Source of the DNA: Beta vulgaris subsp. vulgaris
Taxonomy: Eukaryota > Streptophyta > Magnoliopsida > Caryophyllales > Amaranthaceae
Direction of reading: 5' to 3'
Length of the DNA: 64,000 nt
Assembly: GCF_026745355.1 (NCBI RefSeq)
Contig: NC_079202.1
Coordinates: forward strand, 44,357,109 to 44,421,108
Shown here: positions 12,477 to 23,339 of the stretch, in pieces
Numbering within the stretch: position 1 is the stretch's first letter
Layout of the letters: each line of letters begins with the position of its first letter
Position numbers and translations under genes: made by a program
Notes under the pieces: generated by a model
Seen by the model: the letters and a program-made list of their open reading frames with translations, nothing else
Database searches by the model: none
What the model was told of the DNA's origin: nothing

Positions 12477-13452
12477 TTAGAAGAGAAAATCCTCTTCTTC
12501 TTCAACTTTCTGAGCAACATTAGCTTGCTCTTTCTCTTTCCCACTCTCATTCCTTTGTTTGTCCCAACACCTATCCTCTTTGTGGCCATACCTCTTGCAA
12601 TAGTAGCATTGGACACTACTCACACCACGACCTCCACCTTCTTCAAGACCACGACCGCGACCACCACCACCTCGACCATAACCGTAACCACGACCACGAT
12701 CGTCTCTACCACGACCACGACTATTACTACCTCGACCACGACTTCCATCATAATACTGATCATCCGATATTTGCCCTTCAACTTGAAATGCTTTTTCTTC
12801 TACAATATCCTCACTTTTACTTACCCAAGACTCATGAGCTAACAAAGAGCCCATTAACTCATCAAAAGAATAACTAGACAAATCTTTTGACTCCACAATT
12901 GCGGGAACAATATGTTTCCAATCTTAATTCAAACTTCTTAAAACTTTACTCACAACTTCTTCACTACTAATATTCTCACCATAAGACCTCATTTGACTTA
13001 CAATTGCAATTACTTTAGATAAATAACTTTGAACAGATTCTCTATCACCCATAACTAACTCTCCAAAACTACGACGAAGAGTTTTGCAACTTTACCTTCA
13101 ATACCTTTTGATCACCCAAGTACTCTTGTTTGAGCACCTCCCATGCCTCTTTTGATGTCTTACTGGATGAAATTCGAGGAAATATTTCATCATCTACTGA
13201 AGATTGGATAATAAATAACGCTTTCGCATTCCATTTTCGACTTTCACGCAGACTTTGATCGGGTTCTACCGGTGCTTCGACCGGTTCTTTGTACCCATTC
13301 TCAACAATATCCCATAACTCTTGAGATTGAAACATAATTTGCATCTTGATACTCCATAGATGATACTTCTCACCCTTAAAGATTGTAATTAAAGGTTGAA
13401 AGGACGAATTGACTCCATTATTTGCCATAGTTACACTCAGTGTGTTTAACAC
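12477..13452 (-). pseudogene. Copia gag, frameshifted
   Basis: The gag polyprotein of the Copia element. The N-terminal part (13452-13069) has the Copia-type N-terminal and UBN2 gag features: ITIFKGEKYHLWSIKMQ, ELWDIVENGY, AKALFIIQSSVDDEIF and SKEAWEVLKQEYLGD. A small indel shifts the frame near 13080, and an in-frame stop follows SLN near 12925. The C-terminal part (12896-12477) is open, with the Arg/Gly-rich stretch and CCHC knuckle. No pol follows. It cannot make full-length Gag as shown. Confidence 0.8.
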
Positions 13453-13530
13453 TCAAAACTCACGACTAATACTCAAAAACTCACGATTTTTTTTACGACA
13501 GTATTTTTTAAGGTTTAGGATCGAACCATT

Positions 13531-13543
13531 GGCTCTGATACCA
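13531..13543 (-). other. Copia primer-binding site
   Basis: Minus-strand TGGTATCAGAGCC directly follows the 5' LTR; it is complementary to the 3' end of initiator tRNA-Met, the standard plant Copia primer. Confidence 0.9.
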
Positions 13544-13828
13544 TGATGATATTTTAAAGATAACAAGAAGAGAATAGATAGAATTTCTCAAACTGATATA
13601 TTACTCATGTTCAGCGTAAAATACAAAACAGCAAAGACTCCTAATTTATAGAAATAAGGATAACCAACTAATCCTAATAAAGAGGAAAAATATTCCCATA
13701 ATCCCATGATTAAAGCCACTACATACTGCATGTACTCCCAATTCAAACAACACGTACTACTAACATTACTAATTCCAACTAACCTAAAAAATAGCAACTA
13801 ACACCACGTTTGAATCATTAATCTAACA
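13544..13828 (-). repeat. Copia 5' LTR
   Basis: 285-bp repeat matching 8618-8904. It is followed outside by the CTTGG duplication and inside by the primer-binding site. Confidence 0.9.
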
Positions 13829-13833
13829 CTTGG

Positions 13834-14924
13834 TAGTGTGCTAGGACTCCTCCCCAAGGCTGAAATAGTCTTCCTGAATAAATGGAATATTATAATTAAT
13901 AAACGTTCTTAAGATTATTAAATGCACAATATCAAGTAATATGATTAAGATTCGTATTAAAATTATTAGTTACAAGTAGGCATTATTAAAACGATTCATT
14001 TATAGAATTAACGGAAAAAGGGTTAGTAAGAAATGATTTAAATAAAATAAAAGGGATGGATCCAAGAGGAGAAAATGATAGTCGTTTTTCACTACTCTTA
14101 AAAATATAATAGAGTTAATGACATTAGATTATTAGAGGGACCTAAATTGTTACAAAAGTTATTCTTAAAGACCTAAATTATGAGAAGTGATTGTTAGGAC
14201 CTTAAAAGCTAAAGTCCTATTTTTTTGAAATTAATTAAATTGAACTGAAATTAAATTAAAAGCAGAGACGTGTAATTTACTAACTTGACCTAGTGACTGG
14301 CTTCACATATTTATCTAATTATCTAGCATTCTAATAGGTTGGTAATTGGCATATGGCATTTTGATAATTTTCATATTCTTTTTATTTTGGCAATTGTAAT
14401 TGTAGAACTCTTTCAAAAAAAGACAAACAATTATAAAATGATCTAATTAATTCTAATATTTATTCTACTTGTAAACTGATAAACATATCATAAAATAGAT
14501 TTTGTCTCAAAGCTTTGTGAAGTTACAATGCAATGGAGGGAGTATAACATAGTGTATATACAAAAGAGATATATAGCTTGTTTCAATGCTCACTTATAAT
14601 TGATACATGCACTATATGAACCAGTTTTTTCACCAAATATTTCTGACAAAAAAATTTATTCACCAAATACCTTAATTTTTATTCAAAATTCACCATATAC
14701 TCCTGACATTTTAACAAAATTCACCAGATACCCCTGATACTTTAAAAAAATTACCCAAAAGGCCATTTTTGGTTAACGGACGTTAGTGCTCTGTTAGTGG
14801 TAAGTATATATTCACCATATATCCCTAAGTAAAATAGTTATGCACCACACACCCTTATTTTTGAATGACTTGTAACAGCTATTTTTCGAGTTTAAAAAAC
14901 TAGCCGTTAATTTTATGTTGCCTT
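13834..14924. other. Intergenic, no supported gene
   Basis: AT-rich sequence. The first part continues the target sequence of the Copia insertion. No open frame or repeat structure of note. Confidence 0.5.
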
Positions 14925-14932
14925 TATAAATA
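14925..14932 (+). promoter_or_regulatory. TATA box of the GRF zinc-finger gene
   Basis: TATAAATA lies 58 bp before the ATG at 14991. A plant TATA box is usually about 30 bp upstream of the transcription start, which would place the start after the earlier ATG at 14934. This favours 14991 as the translation start. Confidence 0.45.
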
Positions 14933-14990
14933 CATGGATCCAATACACTTTCCTTACCCTTTTGTTATTGCGATTGTAAGGAGAATTGCT

Positions 14991-15347
14991 ATGAGTTACT
15001 CAAACAATTCATCCACACAATCTTCATACATAAGAGTACGTAACTCCTACTGTACTTGTAGAAAAAAATTTGCAATACGAAGCTTTGAAACCACAACAAA
15101 TCCTCGGCGACTGTATTACAAGTGTGATACATTCAACAATTTCATATGGTGCAAAGGGAGTGTGGAGCATAATCTGGGCAACCAACATGAATCTCCACTA
15201 TGCAGAGATGAAGGAGGTAGTTCAGAGAAAAAGAAGATGAAGGAAGAGCTTAAGCACTTCAAGAAAAAATTGAAGCAACAACAAAAACTAGTAAGTGCAA
15301 CAATAAAAGTAGGAGGACTCATGACTATAGTTTTCTACATGTATTAA
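14991..15347 (+). CDS. Small GRF-type zinc-finger protein
   Basis: 118 residues from the ATG at 14991; an in-frame ATG at 14934 lies only two bases after a TATA box and is less likely. The N-terminus is Ser-rich. A GRF-like zinc finger follows at residues 20-54: CTC, then SFETTTNPRRLYYKC, then FIWC, matching the C-x-C...NP.R..Y.C...C pattern of zf-GRF. A Lys/Glu-rich coiled coil (about residues 75-103) and a short hydrophobic end (GGLMTIVFYMY) complete it. Plant proteins of this layout are common and mostly uncharacterised; GRF fingers can bind nucleic acid in better-known proteins. A strong splice donor GTAAGT lies at 15290-15295, so the real C-terminus may differ. Part of the coiled-coil sequence is repeated just downstream. 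Confidence 0.6.
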   Translation: MSYSNNSSTQSSYIRVRNSYCTCRKKFAIRSFETTTNPRRLYYKCDTFNNFIWCKGSVEHNLGNQHESPLCRDEGGSSEKKKMKEELKHFKKKLKQQQKLVSATIKVGGLMTIVFYMY

Positions 15348-15367
15348 TGGCCAAAAGCCATTAACCT

Positions 15368-15465
15368 ATAATAAAAGAAGATGACGGAAGAGCTTAAGCA
15401 CTTGATCGTGTTGGAAGAAGCACGAGAAAGATCAAAGTATGGCTATAATTTTCTACATGTAGATT
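15368..15465 (+). repeat. Partial duplicate of the GRF gene 3' region
   Basis: GAAGATGACGGAAGAGCTTA near 15377 repeats 15235-15254 with one change, and TTTTCTACATGTA recurs near 15448 after its copy at 15331. It may be a duplicated or alternative last exon of the GRF gene. Confidence 0.5.
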
Positions 15466-17569
15466 GCTGCTTCATATTCGCCAAAAAGTTGGGTTAGAAA
15501 TTTGATAAGAACAACAAATTAATCTAGAGAGAAAACGATTTTGCCAGTGCAAATTTTTAGTGAAAGTCAAGAAAGCTCGAGATAAAATACAGGATATGAT
15601 GAAAAAACTATGAATTTGATGATGTTGGATAGTTTTTTTCATGGTTCAAATGTTTTTGTTCTTATTTATCTTTTTATGGGGCAATATTCGAGTGACTAAA
15701 AACTATGTAATAGTGCAGTAGTCACTGCAACAACTACAATTTACTATGCTAATAATAAGTGTGACGTTATTATTTTCTTCATTTGTGGTTTCATTTTGTG
15801 TTCTTTTTTTTTCATAGAGCTCCAAGTATATTAGTTAGTATTCTAAAATTTACAAATTTAATTTTGACCATTGTGATTTGACCATAGTGATTTGGCCATC
15901 GTTAAATAATCAAATTATTATTTATTTCCATCGCGATGAAGAGAATACATATGCAGTGGTAAAAAATGTATGTTTTAAATTTTTTTCTTCTCATGTAGTA
16001 GTTATAATCAGTTTAGAAGGATTCTTAATGGGAGAAGAGTCACAGTTTTGGAATACATTAAAGAAGTTTCAATACCATGGGTATTGACATTATAATTAAA
16101 TTTACATTAAACTTTGAAATTGCTAAACCAAAGGAAATGACATGACATAGTTGATGAGGAAATGGTATGCATCATAAAAATAACATGAGACTTCCTTTGT
16201 ATTCATCCCATCTAAAATAGAATGAGGGTAATTTGTCTATTTATCGTTTTTAAGAGAAAAAAGGTTAGATTAGGAGCATTATCATAAATAATATGTCGCC
16301 GATATTAAATCGTAGGGGATAAATACGATATAATGATGAATTTGATATTGAAAAGAATAACTATTTATCTTATAATTTTCCACAAAGTAATAAAACTATT
16401 TGTAACCATACATCACATGGGTATTAGACTAGAAAGCAAGAGGGATACTATTCGACATAATTTTATCAACAAAATTAGCTAATTATCTAGCATTATATGT
16501 CAAAAGAGGGATTGTAAGTATTCAAAATTAGTCGGTTTTACTCCCAATAAATGAACACCAAGTTTGGTTGTTTTTTCACTTTTTGGTTTTCTAGAGAGAA
16601 AGATGAATTGAAAGAACGAATATGTTGTCCGGGATGTTCACAGAGAAAGAGAGTGAAACTGTTTTGAAAGGATTGGATAAAGTTATTAAATTGTTAAAGT
16701 TGTTATTTTGTCTATTTATTTTTGTTTTCACTTTTTCTTATATAAAAGGATAACCAAAAAATGTAAATCATATGGAGAACCTACAAAACACACATATATA
16801 ATACGGTATTACATATTTATATGTTCTAAATTAGTTTAATTAATATCAAAAACTGGTGTTGGCTTGATATATTTAAAAAATCTACTTTTATATTTTTCTG
16901 TTCTTTCGGATTGCTTATGAGAAGAAATAAAGGAGTAAGGGTTAACTGTAGGCCACTGGCGTCATTTAGTCTAATTTTTGGGAGGCGAAAAGTATAGTGG
17001 GAAGTACGAAAATGTCTCACCCTAAAAGAAATTACGAGGAACAAAAACCAACAAGGGGAAAAATATATTTATCAATTTTTTAATCACTCTGATCAATTAT
17101 GCAGTTCAAAAGTATAAAAATATCAAATTTTTAGAATAAATGAAGATACAAATGGGAGCATAGCACTAAATACTAAAGAAAGATTGAAATTCATCCACAA
17201 CAATAACATTTTAAGGGTTTACAATATAACATGAAAATCAAAATTGTGTACTGACTAATTTTATATTGTAAATAGTAATGTAAAATAAGGATTTGAAATT
17301 TTGAATTGCAACAAGTTGGATCAATATTCAGTTTGAAATTTTGTTCATCATCCTTATCATAATTGAACTTACGATGATTTGTAAATTATTTATTTGTAAC
17401 AAGAGAGCAAATATTATCGTACGAGTACTATATATATACTCATTGTCAATTTTATAGATGGTGGAAATAATCTTATATCAGCTATAGTAGAAAACATATA
17501 TTCGGCCACATATAGGATCATTTAGAGGAAACTAAGTATTTTCAAATGATAGATATTTTTGCTTCGACT
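15466..17569. other. Intergenic, no supported gene
   Basis: AT-rich sequence with scattered short open frames lacking family features. No repeat pair found. Confidence 0.5.
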
Positions 17570-18165
17570 CATAAGATAGTGGAGATTGTGAATAATCATG
17601 TGTTGTCCAAATTACCCGGGGTATTAATAGAGAAGATTTAAGTTTAAAAATGCAATTTCTAAGGAAAAATGCAACTTAGAAATGCATGAAAATCTACTCC
17701 ATTGAATTCCTAAATACCATTAGATGTTCCGGTCTATTGAATCACAATATAAGACTAAAGGTTGATACACCAGTGATGATACTGAGGAATATTGACCCGC
17801 TCAACATCTGGTTTATGTAACAATACTAGGTTGGTAATCAAGCATGTAAAAAACTGAATCATCCAAGTTGTGGTCATTTTAGGTAGCAACGGGGAATAAG
17901 GTACTTATACCTCGTATGATATTCCGTCAAGTGAAACAAAATTTCCTATGATGTTTCAAAAAAAGGCAGTTTCTTTTGGTATTATTAAAAATCAAGGACA
18001 ATCTCTATCGCATAGTGGGTTTCCCGAGACCAGTTAGCAGGCATGACCAATTTTACGTAATTATTTCTAGAGTCACGAGTAAAAGATGTCTAATAGTACT
18101 AATTTATGAGGAAGAACATAGGATGTCTAATACTACGATTATTGTAGCATATAAAGAAAACATAT
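17570..18165 (+). pseudogene. Helitron PIF1-like helicase relic
   Basis: A decayed C-terminal end of a Helitron Rep/helicase, readable in pieces across shifted frames: NHVLSKLPG, then EFLNTIRCSGLLNHNIRLKV with TPVMILRNID (near 17697-17800), then KVLIPRMIF-like sequence, then FPRPVSRHDQFYVIISRVTS (about 18022-18081). The last block matches the PRPVFSHGQLYVA.SRV motif of plant Helitron helicases. Stops and frameshifts separate the blocks, so it is not functional. Helitron ends (3' hairpin and CTRR) were not found. Confidence 0.7.
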
Positions 18166-18462
18166 GAGTTATTTATCTGCTAAACAACTTTATAATTAAT
18201 ATAAAGACGCCTTTTTATCATACAAAAAAGAATTTGATCGAATAAACGTAAAGAATAGTTTATATGTTTTCAATGTAGCTAATACATAAACATTCTTATT
18301 AAATTTAATAGTTCTCATGCAAACTGCACGGATCCAAAACCTAGTTGCATATACACGTTGACTGCATTACACTATACTGTAGTTTCCTAAGGAATCTCGT
18401 TGTTGCCAATCCATTGTTTTTCTTTTTTTTGGGAAGGGCTTTACTTTTTTTTGATTGTTGTT

Positions 18463-20025
18463 CACTAGTAGAATAAATTCTATTTGCTGCGGTTAAAAAG
18501 TGCCCTATTGCTGCGTTTTTGGGCGCGCAGCAATTAAGAGGGCAGCAATAGGTATTAATTATATTGCTGCGGTTTTAAACCGCAGCAATATTTGAATATA
18601 TTGCTGCGGTTTCTGTAGAAAACCGCAGCAATATACTTATTTTTTATCAGATTTATAAAACATATTGCTGCGGTTTCTAGGAAAAACCGCAGCAATATGC
18701 TGTGTTTAATAATAAAAAATAGATATATTGCTGCGGTTTTCGTCAAAAACCGCAGCAACAGGTCATAGTACAGAATTTTTTTTTTTTTTCCTAATCAAAT
18801 TTGAAATATAAAACTAAGCAATCAATCCAAGATGAAATAACATCTTATACTCAAGAACAAATGAGTAGATAACTTATAATCCAAAAAAATAACTAAAATA
18901 TAAAAAAAAACTATAAAATTATATAAACTAACATAGAATTTCAGTTACATAATAACAACAATGATTCTATAACAAGTAATTCTGTAAAATTACATAGTAA
19001 TAACATAAATAAAAGAGGAATTAAAAAAAAATACAGAAGTACTAAAAATCTGTCCGCAACATTGAAATGCGAAATTATATACACTTTCCTTCTGTAATTT
19101 TTTTTAGCAAGATCTGGCCTACTAATGAAAAAAATACAGAACTATATAAAAATCGAAATTACAACCTACAGAACCTACAGAACCTACAGAAATGCGAAAT
19201 TACATACACGGCGATGGCGCCAGCTTGGTGAAAGACGCAAAAGATGAAAAGAAAATCAGATCTAAAAAATCTACCAATAAATCTTAAAAATGAAAAAAAA
19301 AACTCTAGATCTACAACCGAAGGAACTGTCGGAGGCTTCGTCGAACTTCGTCGGTGTGACTTCGTCGGAACTCGTCGGAAATCTATCAACAAATCTTAAA
19401 TCGAAAAAAAACCGAGGGAACTCGTCGGAGGCTTCGTCGAACTTCGTCGGAAACAAAAATCTGGTCGCGTCGGCTTCGTCGGTGTGACTTGTGAGGTTGT
19501 GACTTCAGAACACTACAACAACCTACAGAAAATAAGCGGCGCAACGGCGAAGAACAACCTCCAGAAAGCCAGGAAAACCCTAATGAGGGTGAGAGATAAG
19601 GAATGAGGGTGAGAAAGATCGGTGAGACAGAGAGAGAGAAAGAGAGAGAGCGCAGTGAGAGAAACGACGCTAAGGATGAGGGTGAGAGATAAGGAATGAC
19701 AAGGAAACCCTAATGGGCTTTTTTATTATTAATTTTAAGACAATATTGCTGCGGTTTTGGGCGGGGAACCGCAGTAATATATTTTAAAAATATTTTTTAT
19801 TATATTGCTGCGGTTTTTCGCCCAAAACCGCAGCAATATTAGTCTCTCCAGGCCCCACATTTTTTTCAAAATTTATCCGTTGAACAATATTGCTGCGGTT
19901 TTGGGCGGGAACTGCAGCAATATTGTTATTTTTCCTTTTTTATTTTCTTTTTGCGTGTTATGTTGCTGCGTATAGGTAAAACCGCAGCAATATCACTGCA
20001 ACAAATAGCATTTATTCTACTAGTG
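18463..20025. mobile_element. Non-autonomous CACTA transposon
   Basis: Terminal inverted repeats start CACTAGTAGAATAAA and end TTTATTCTACTAGTG, flanked by a 3-bp duplication GTT (18460-18462 and 20026-20028), all typical of CACTA (En/Spm) elements. Subterminal regions carry many copies, in both directions, of ATTGCTGCGGTTTT (about 18550-18760 and 19743-19995), the usual binding-site arrays for a CACTA transposase; several pair into perfect palindromes. The 1.56-kb element encodes no transposase. The central part (19200-19720) contains GTCGGAACTCGTCGG-type short repeats without coding signal. Confidence 0.88.
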
Positions 20026-20087
20026 GTTTTTCTAGTTTATCAAACGTATAAACTTTGAATTCTTAGTGTAGTCTTAGAACTAATGGC

Positions 20088-20262
20088 TTGTTCTCTCCAC
20101 CTTATTTTCAGTTCAGTTCAATTCAGTTTAGTTCAGTTCACTTCAGTTCAGTTCAGTTCAATTCCAGTTCAGTTCACCTTTGGAGATACTTTTACTCTCA
20201 CATATCACTATTCATTTCAGTTCAGTTCAGTTTAGTTCAATTCAGTTTAGTTCAGTTCAGTT
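20088..20262 (+). repeat. (TTCAG)n microsatellite
   Basis: Imperfect runs of TTCAGTTCAG over about 170 bp, in two blocks split by unique sequence near 20175-20210. Confidence 0.8.
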
Positions 20263-20369
20263 GTTTAATGCCGAAGAGAACATGCCCTATGATTACAATT
20301 CTTCCCCATAGTTATATATTATTTTAACTAATATTAAACATTAATGAAATAATTTTAGTAATTTAAAAA

Positions 20370-20515
20370 TTGTCGAGCCTGTTCGCGAGCTCTCGAGCCA
20401 AGCTTAAGGTAACTCAAGCTCGATTCGAGCCCTCTCAAGCCGAGATTTTACCGAGATTTGTTCGAGCTGAACTCGGACATTTTACGAGCCACCATGGCTC
20501 ATTAGCATCCCTAAT
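20370..20515. repeat. GAGCTCGA-rich dispersed repeat fragment
   Basis: Repeated CTCGAGCC and GCTCGATTCGAGC motifs ending in a CATCCCTAA block. It resembles the repeat at 53083-53340 and is probably a fragment of the same class. Confidence 0.4.
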
Positions 20516-20800
20516 CACTATGGTGCATATTATAAATGCAACTTTTATAACTTAGGAAAATAGTCCAACTTTTCAAAAAACACTATCTTAATTTTTCGGA
20601 GAATCATAAAATAGCCATAGAATTTTGGAGAAAAATACACAAATGCCCTACATTTGGAGAGATTGTGCGAAAACGAAAAAGAGGTTTACCAGTTACTAGT
20701 TTATCATCTAAACGTTCAATTAAATTCCGAATTGTGGAAAGCGCATTGGATTGTTATCTCTTATCTGCCCTCATCACTTCCACGTTAAAGAAAGAAAGAA

Positions 20801-23256
20801 ATGGGGATAAAGGAAGGAAAATGGCCGGTGATAGGAATCGATCTCGGGACTACCTACTCATGTGTGGGAATATGGAAGCATGGCCGGGTTGAAATCATCA
20901 CCAACGACCTAGGGAACCGTACGACGCCGTCTTGGGTTGCTTTCAACGACAATGAGCGTCTAATTGGTGAATCTGCAAAATACCAGGCCGCAATAAACTC
21001 CACCAACACCATTTTCGGTCTGATTTTCTCTCTCCTCTGACCATTCTCATTCCGGTTATTTTAGCATTTTTCCTGCTTTAAGTTTGAAGCATATCTTATG
21101 TGAAGCTCAATTATTTGCGCAAATTTCGGTAATTGATTTCTATATTTTAGGAAACATTTATGGTAAACATTGTTTATAAACAAGATCTAAGTAGGGTGTG
21201 CAAAATCATTTCTTTATTTTTGGATAACATCATTGACTGATTAAATTTGTTTGGTACGTTAGTTAGAGTAGAATTTTGGGAGTGATGTACCTTAGGAAAC
21301 AAGTTAATTGACCATCATCGATGTATCATAAAGAATGGTTTAAGAATTTCGTACACTCCCTTTGTAAAATTTGCTGTGGTGCGTAGGGTCGGACGTCACT
21401 CAGACCAGGGTATTAAGCGGATCAAATTCGTCAATGCTGGTCAATATTAGCGGGTACATGAATTTTCTTTTTACAATATCATGTTCTATTGCAATTTTGC
21501 AGTACTACATCTTCGACATTTATCATACATTTATGTTTACTCTTCTTTCAAAAAAAAAAAAAAAAAAAAGTGATTGCTGAAAACAAAAAATTATTACAAA
21601 CCTGAAGAACTTGTTTGTTGTTTCTACCGCGCCTGTCAATAATTTTGGATATACTTCATTCTGATAGAGAATACTCTGCTTGATTCTTCATGTCATCACT
21701 GCCGAATAGAGCCAATAGTGTAAGTACATAGGTCATTTTCCACTCCCTTTCAATTGTTTAGATTTGTCTAACACCGTGATGGTTACTTATTGATGATAGA
21801 TGTGAAGAGACTTATAGGTAGAAGATTTAAGGATGATACAGTGCAGAAAGACATGAAACTATGGCCTTTCAAAGTTACTGCTGGTCATGATTTACATAAA
21901 GGCAAGAAACCAATGATTATGGTCACCTATAAGGGTGAAATGAAGCAATTTCTTCCTGAGGAGATTTCTGCCATGGTGCTGATGAAGATGAAAGATATAG
22001 CCGAGGCTTTCCTTGGTACCAAAGTGAACAATGCTGTTATCACAATACCGGCATATTTCAATGATTCCCAGCGTCAAGCTACTAAAGATGCTGGAGCCAT
22101 TGCAGGGATCAACGTTCTTCGTATCATCAATGAGCCAACGGCTGCTGCTATGGCTTATGGTCTTGAGTCAAAGGCTAGCAGGAAGTCTAGTACAAAGAAT
22201 GTTTTGATATTTGATCTTGGCGGTGGAACATTTGATGTCTCTTTCGTAAGTATTAAAAATGAAAAATTCGAAGTGAAGGCTGTAAGTGGAAATACCCATC
22301 TTGGTGGAGGGGATTTTGACAACAGAATGGTTAGTCACTTTGCAGAGGAGTTCAAGAGGAAGCACAGTAGAGACATAACTGGAAATCCTAGAGCTCTTGG
22401 AAGGTTGAGAGCTGCTTGTGAGAGGTCGAAGAGGATCCTATCATCAACTACTGAAACTACTATTATCGTTGATTGCCTTTTTGAGGGTATTGATTTCTGT
22501 TCAATTATCCGTCGTTCCCTATTTGAAAAGTTGAATATGGATTTATTCAGGGATTGTGTGGAAACTGTTGAGAAGTGTTTGAGGGATGCAAATATTCAGA
22601 AGTATGATATTCATGAGATTGTCCTCGTTGGTGGGTCAACTCGGATCCCCAAGGTTCAGGAATTATTGCAAGATTTCTTTAAAGGGAAGAAGATTTGCAA
22701 AAGCATAAACCCTGATGAGGCAGTTGCCTGTGGAGCTGCCATCCATGCTGCAATGTTGTGTGGTGAAGCCAAGAATAAGGATTTCATACTAGTTGATGTC
22801 ACCCCATTATCCCTTGGTGTTCGGCTTTGGTCTGGCAGGATGCTGGTGGTTATTCCAAGAAACACAGCCATCCCCACAAAGATGGAGGAGATAACTGTTA
22901 CTGCCTACGATTACCAGACTTGTGCACGATTTGATGTATACGAGGGTGAGAGACTCATAGCCAAAGAGAACAACTTACTTGGCTCATTTCGTCTCTATGA
23001 CATTCCTCCGGAACCTCAAGGTGTAGCTAATTTCAGAGTCTGCTTTTCCATTAATGCTGATGGCATCCTGGTTGTGACAGCAAGGCAGCGAGGTACCAGC
23101 AACCAGAAAAAAATCAGCATAACCAATTACTTTGGAAGATTGTCAAACAAGGAGATTGAAGGGATGGTGAAGCGAGCTGAGAAGTTCAGGGCTCAGGATC
23201 AAGAGTATGTGAAGAATACTAAAGCTAGGAATCATTTGAAACGTGCGAGAAATTGA
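20801..23256 (+). CDS. HSP70 (Hsc70-like) with truncated lid
   Basis: Two exons, 20801-21017 and 21800-23256, joined by a GT-AG intron that splits the Asp codon before VKRLIGRR; product 557 residues. An ATP-dependent chaperone by family, likely cytosolic (no signal or transit peptide). Signature 1 (IDLGTTYS) is at residues 13-20, signature 2 ([14 protein letters not shown]) near 209-222, signature 3 ([13 protein letters not shown]) near 346-358. The ATPase residues equivalent to bovine D10, K71, E175 and D199 are kept. The substrate-binding beta domain is present. The frame ends at a TGA soon after [11 protein letters not shown], near the start of the lid helices. Typical lid sequence ([20 protein letters not shown]) continues in another frame at about 23251-23330, so a small deletion has cut off the lid. 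The usual Hsc70 is about 650 residues. It may be a degenerate or partly active chaperone. Confidence 0.85.
21018..21799 (+). other. Intron of HSP70 gene at 20801-23256
   Basis: 782-bp intron, donor G|GTCTGA and acceptor ATAG|ATGTG, at the position used by all intron-bearing HSP70 copies here. It contains a run of A near 21550. Confidence 0.85.
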
Positions 23257-23339
23257 GTGATAAGAAGATTGCAAGTAACCACAATGAGAAGACGGATGCA
23301 ATTCACATGGCATTTCAAGAGCATTTGTGAGCTTTTTGT

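Larger units (their letters stand above)
8618..13828 (-). mobile_element. Non-autonomous (gag-only) Copia LTR retrotransposon
   Basis: Bounded by a 5-bp duplication CTTGG at 8613-8617 and 13829-13833. On the minus strand the 5' LTR is 13544-13828 and the 3' LTR 8618-8904; they begin TG and end CA and are nearly identical. The primer-binding site TGGTATCAGAGCC (initiator tRNA-Met complement) directly follows the 5' LTR at 13531-13543, and a polypurine tract AAGGGGG precedes the 3' LTR near 8905-8911. The interior holds only gag, broken and partly duplicated; no protease, integrase, reverse transcriptase or RNase H is present. A 2.65-kb foreign LTR (8968-11622) is nested within. Mobility would need proteins supplied in trans. 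Confidence 0.9.

Noticed and set aside
18550..19995. Short repeated GCTGCGGTTTT blocks as a regulatory array of a host gene
   Set aside because: They lie inside a CACTA element with exact ends and a GTT duplication, where such subterminal repeats are expected.
20088..20327. Ser/Gln/Phe-rich open frame
   Set aside because: It is the translation of the TTCAG microsatellite.
20560..20800. Heat-shock elements upstream of the HSP70 genes
   Set aside because: Single TTC and GAA motifs occur, but no run of three alternating blocks with correct 5-bp spacing was found upstream of 20801, 28716, 48995 or 54782.
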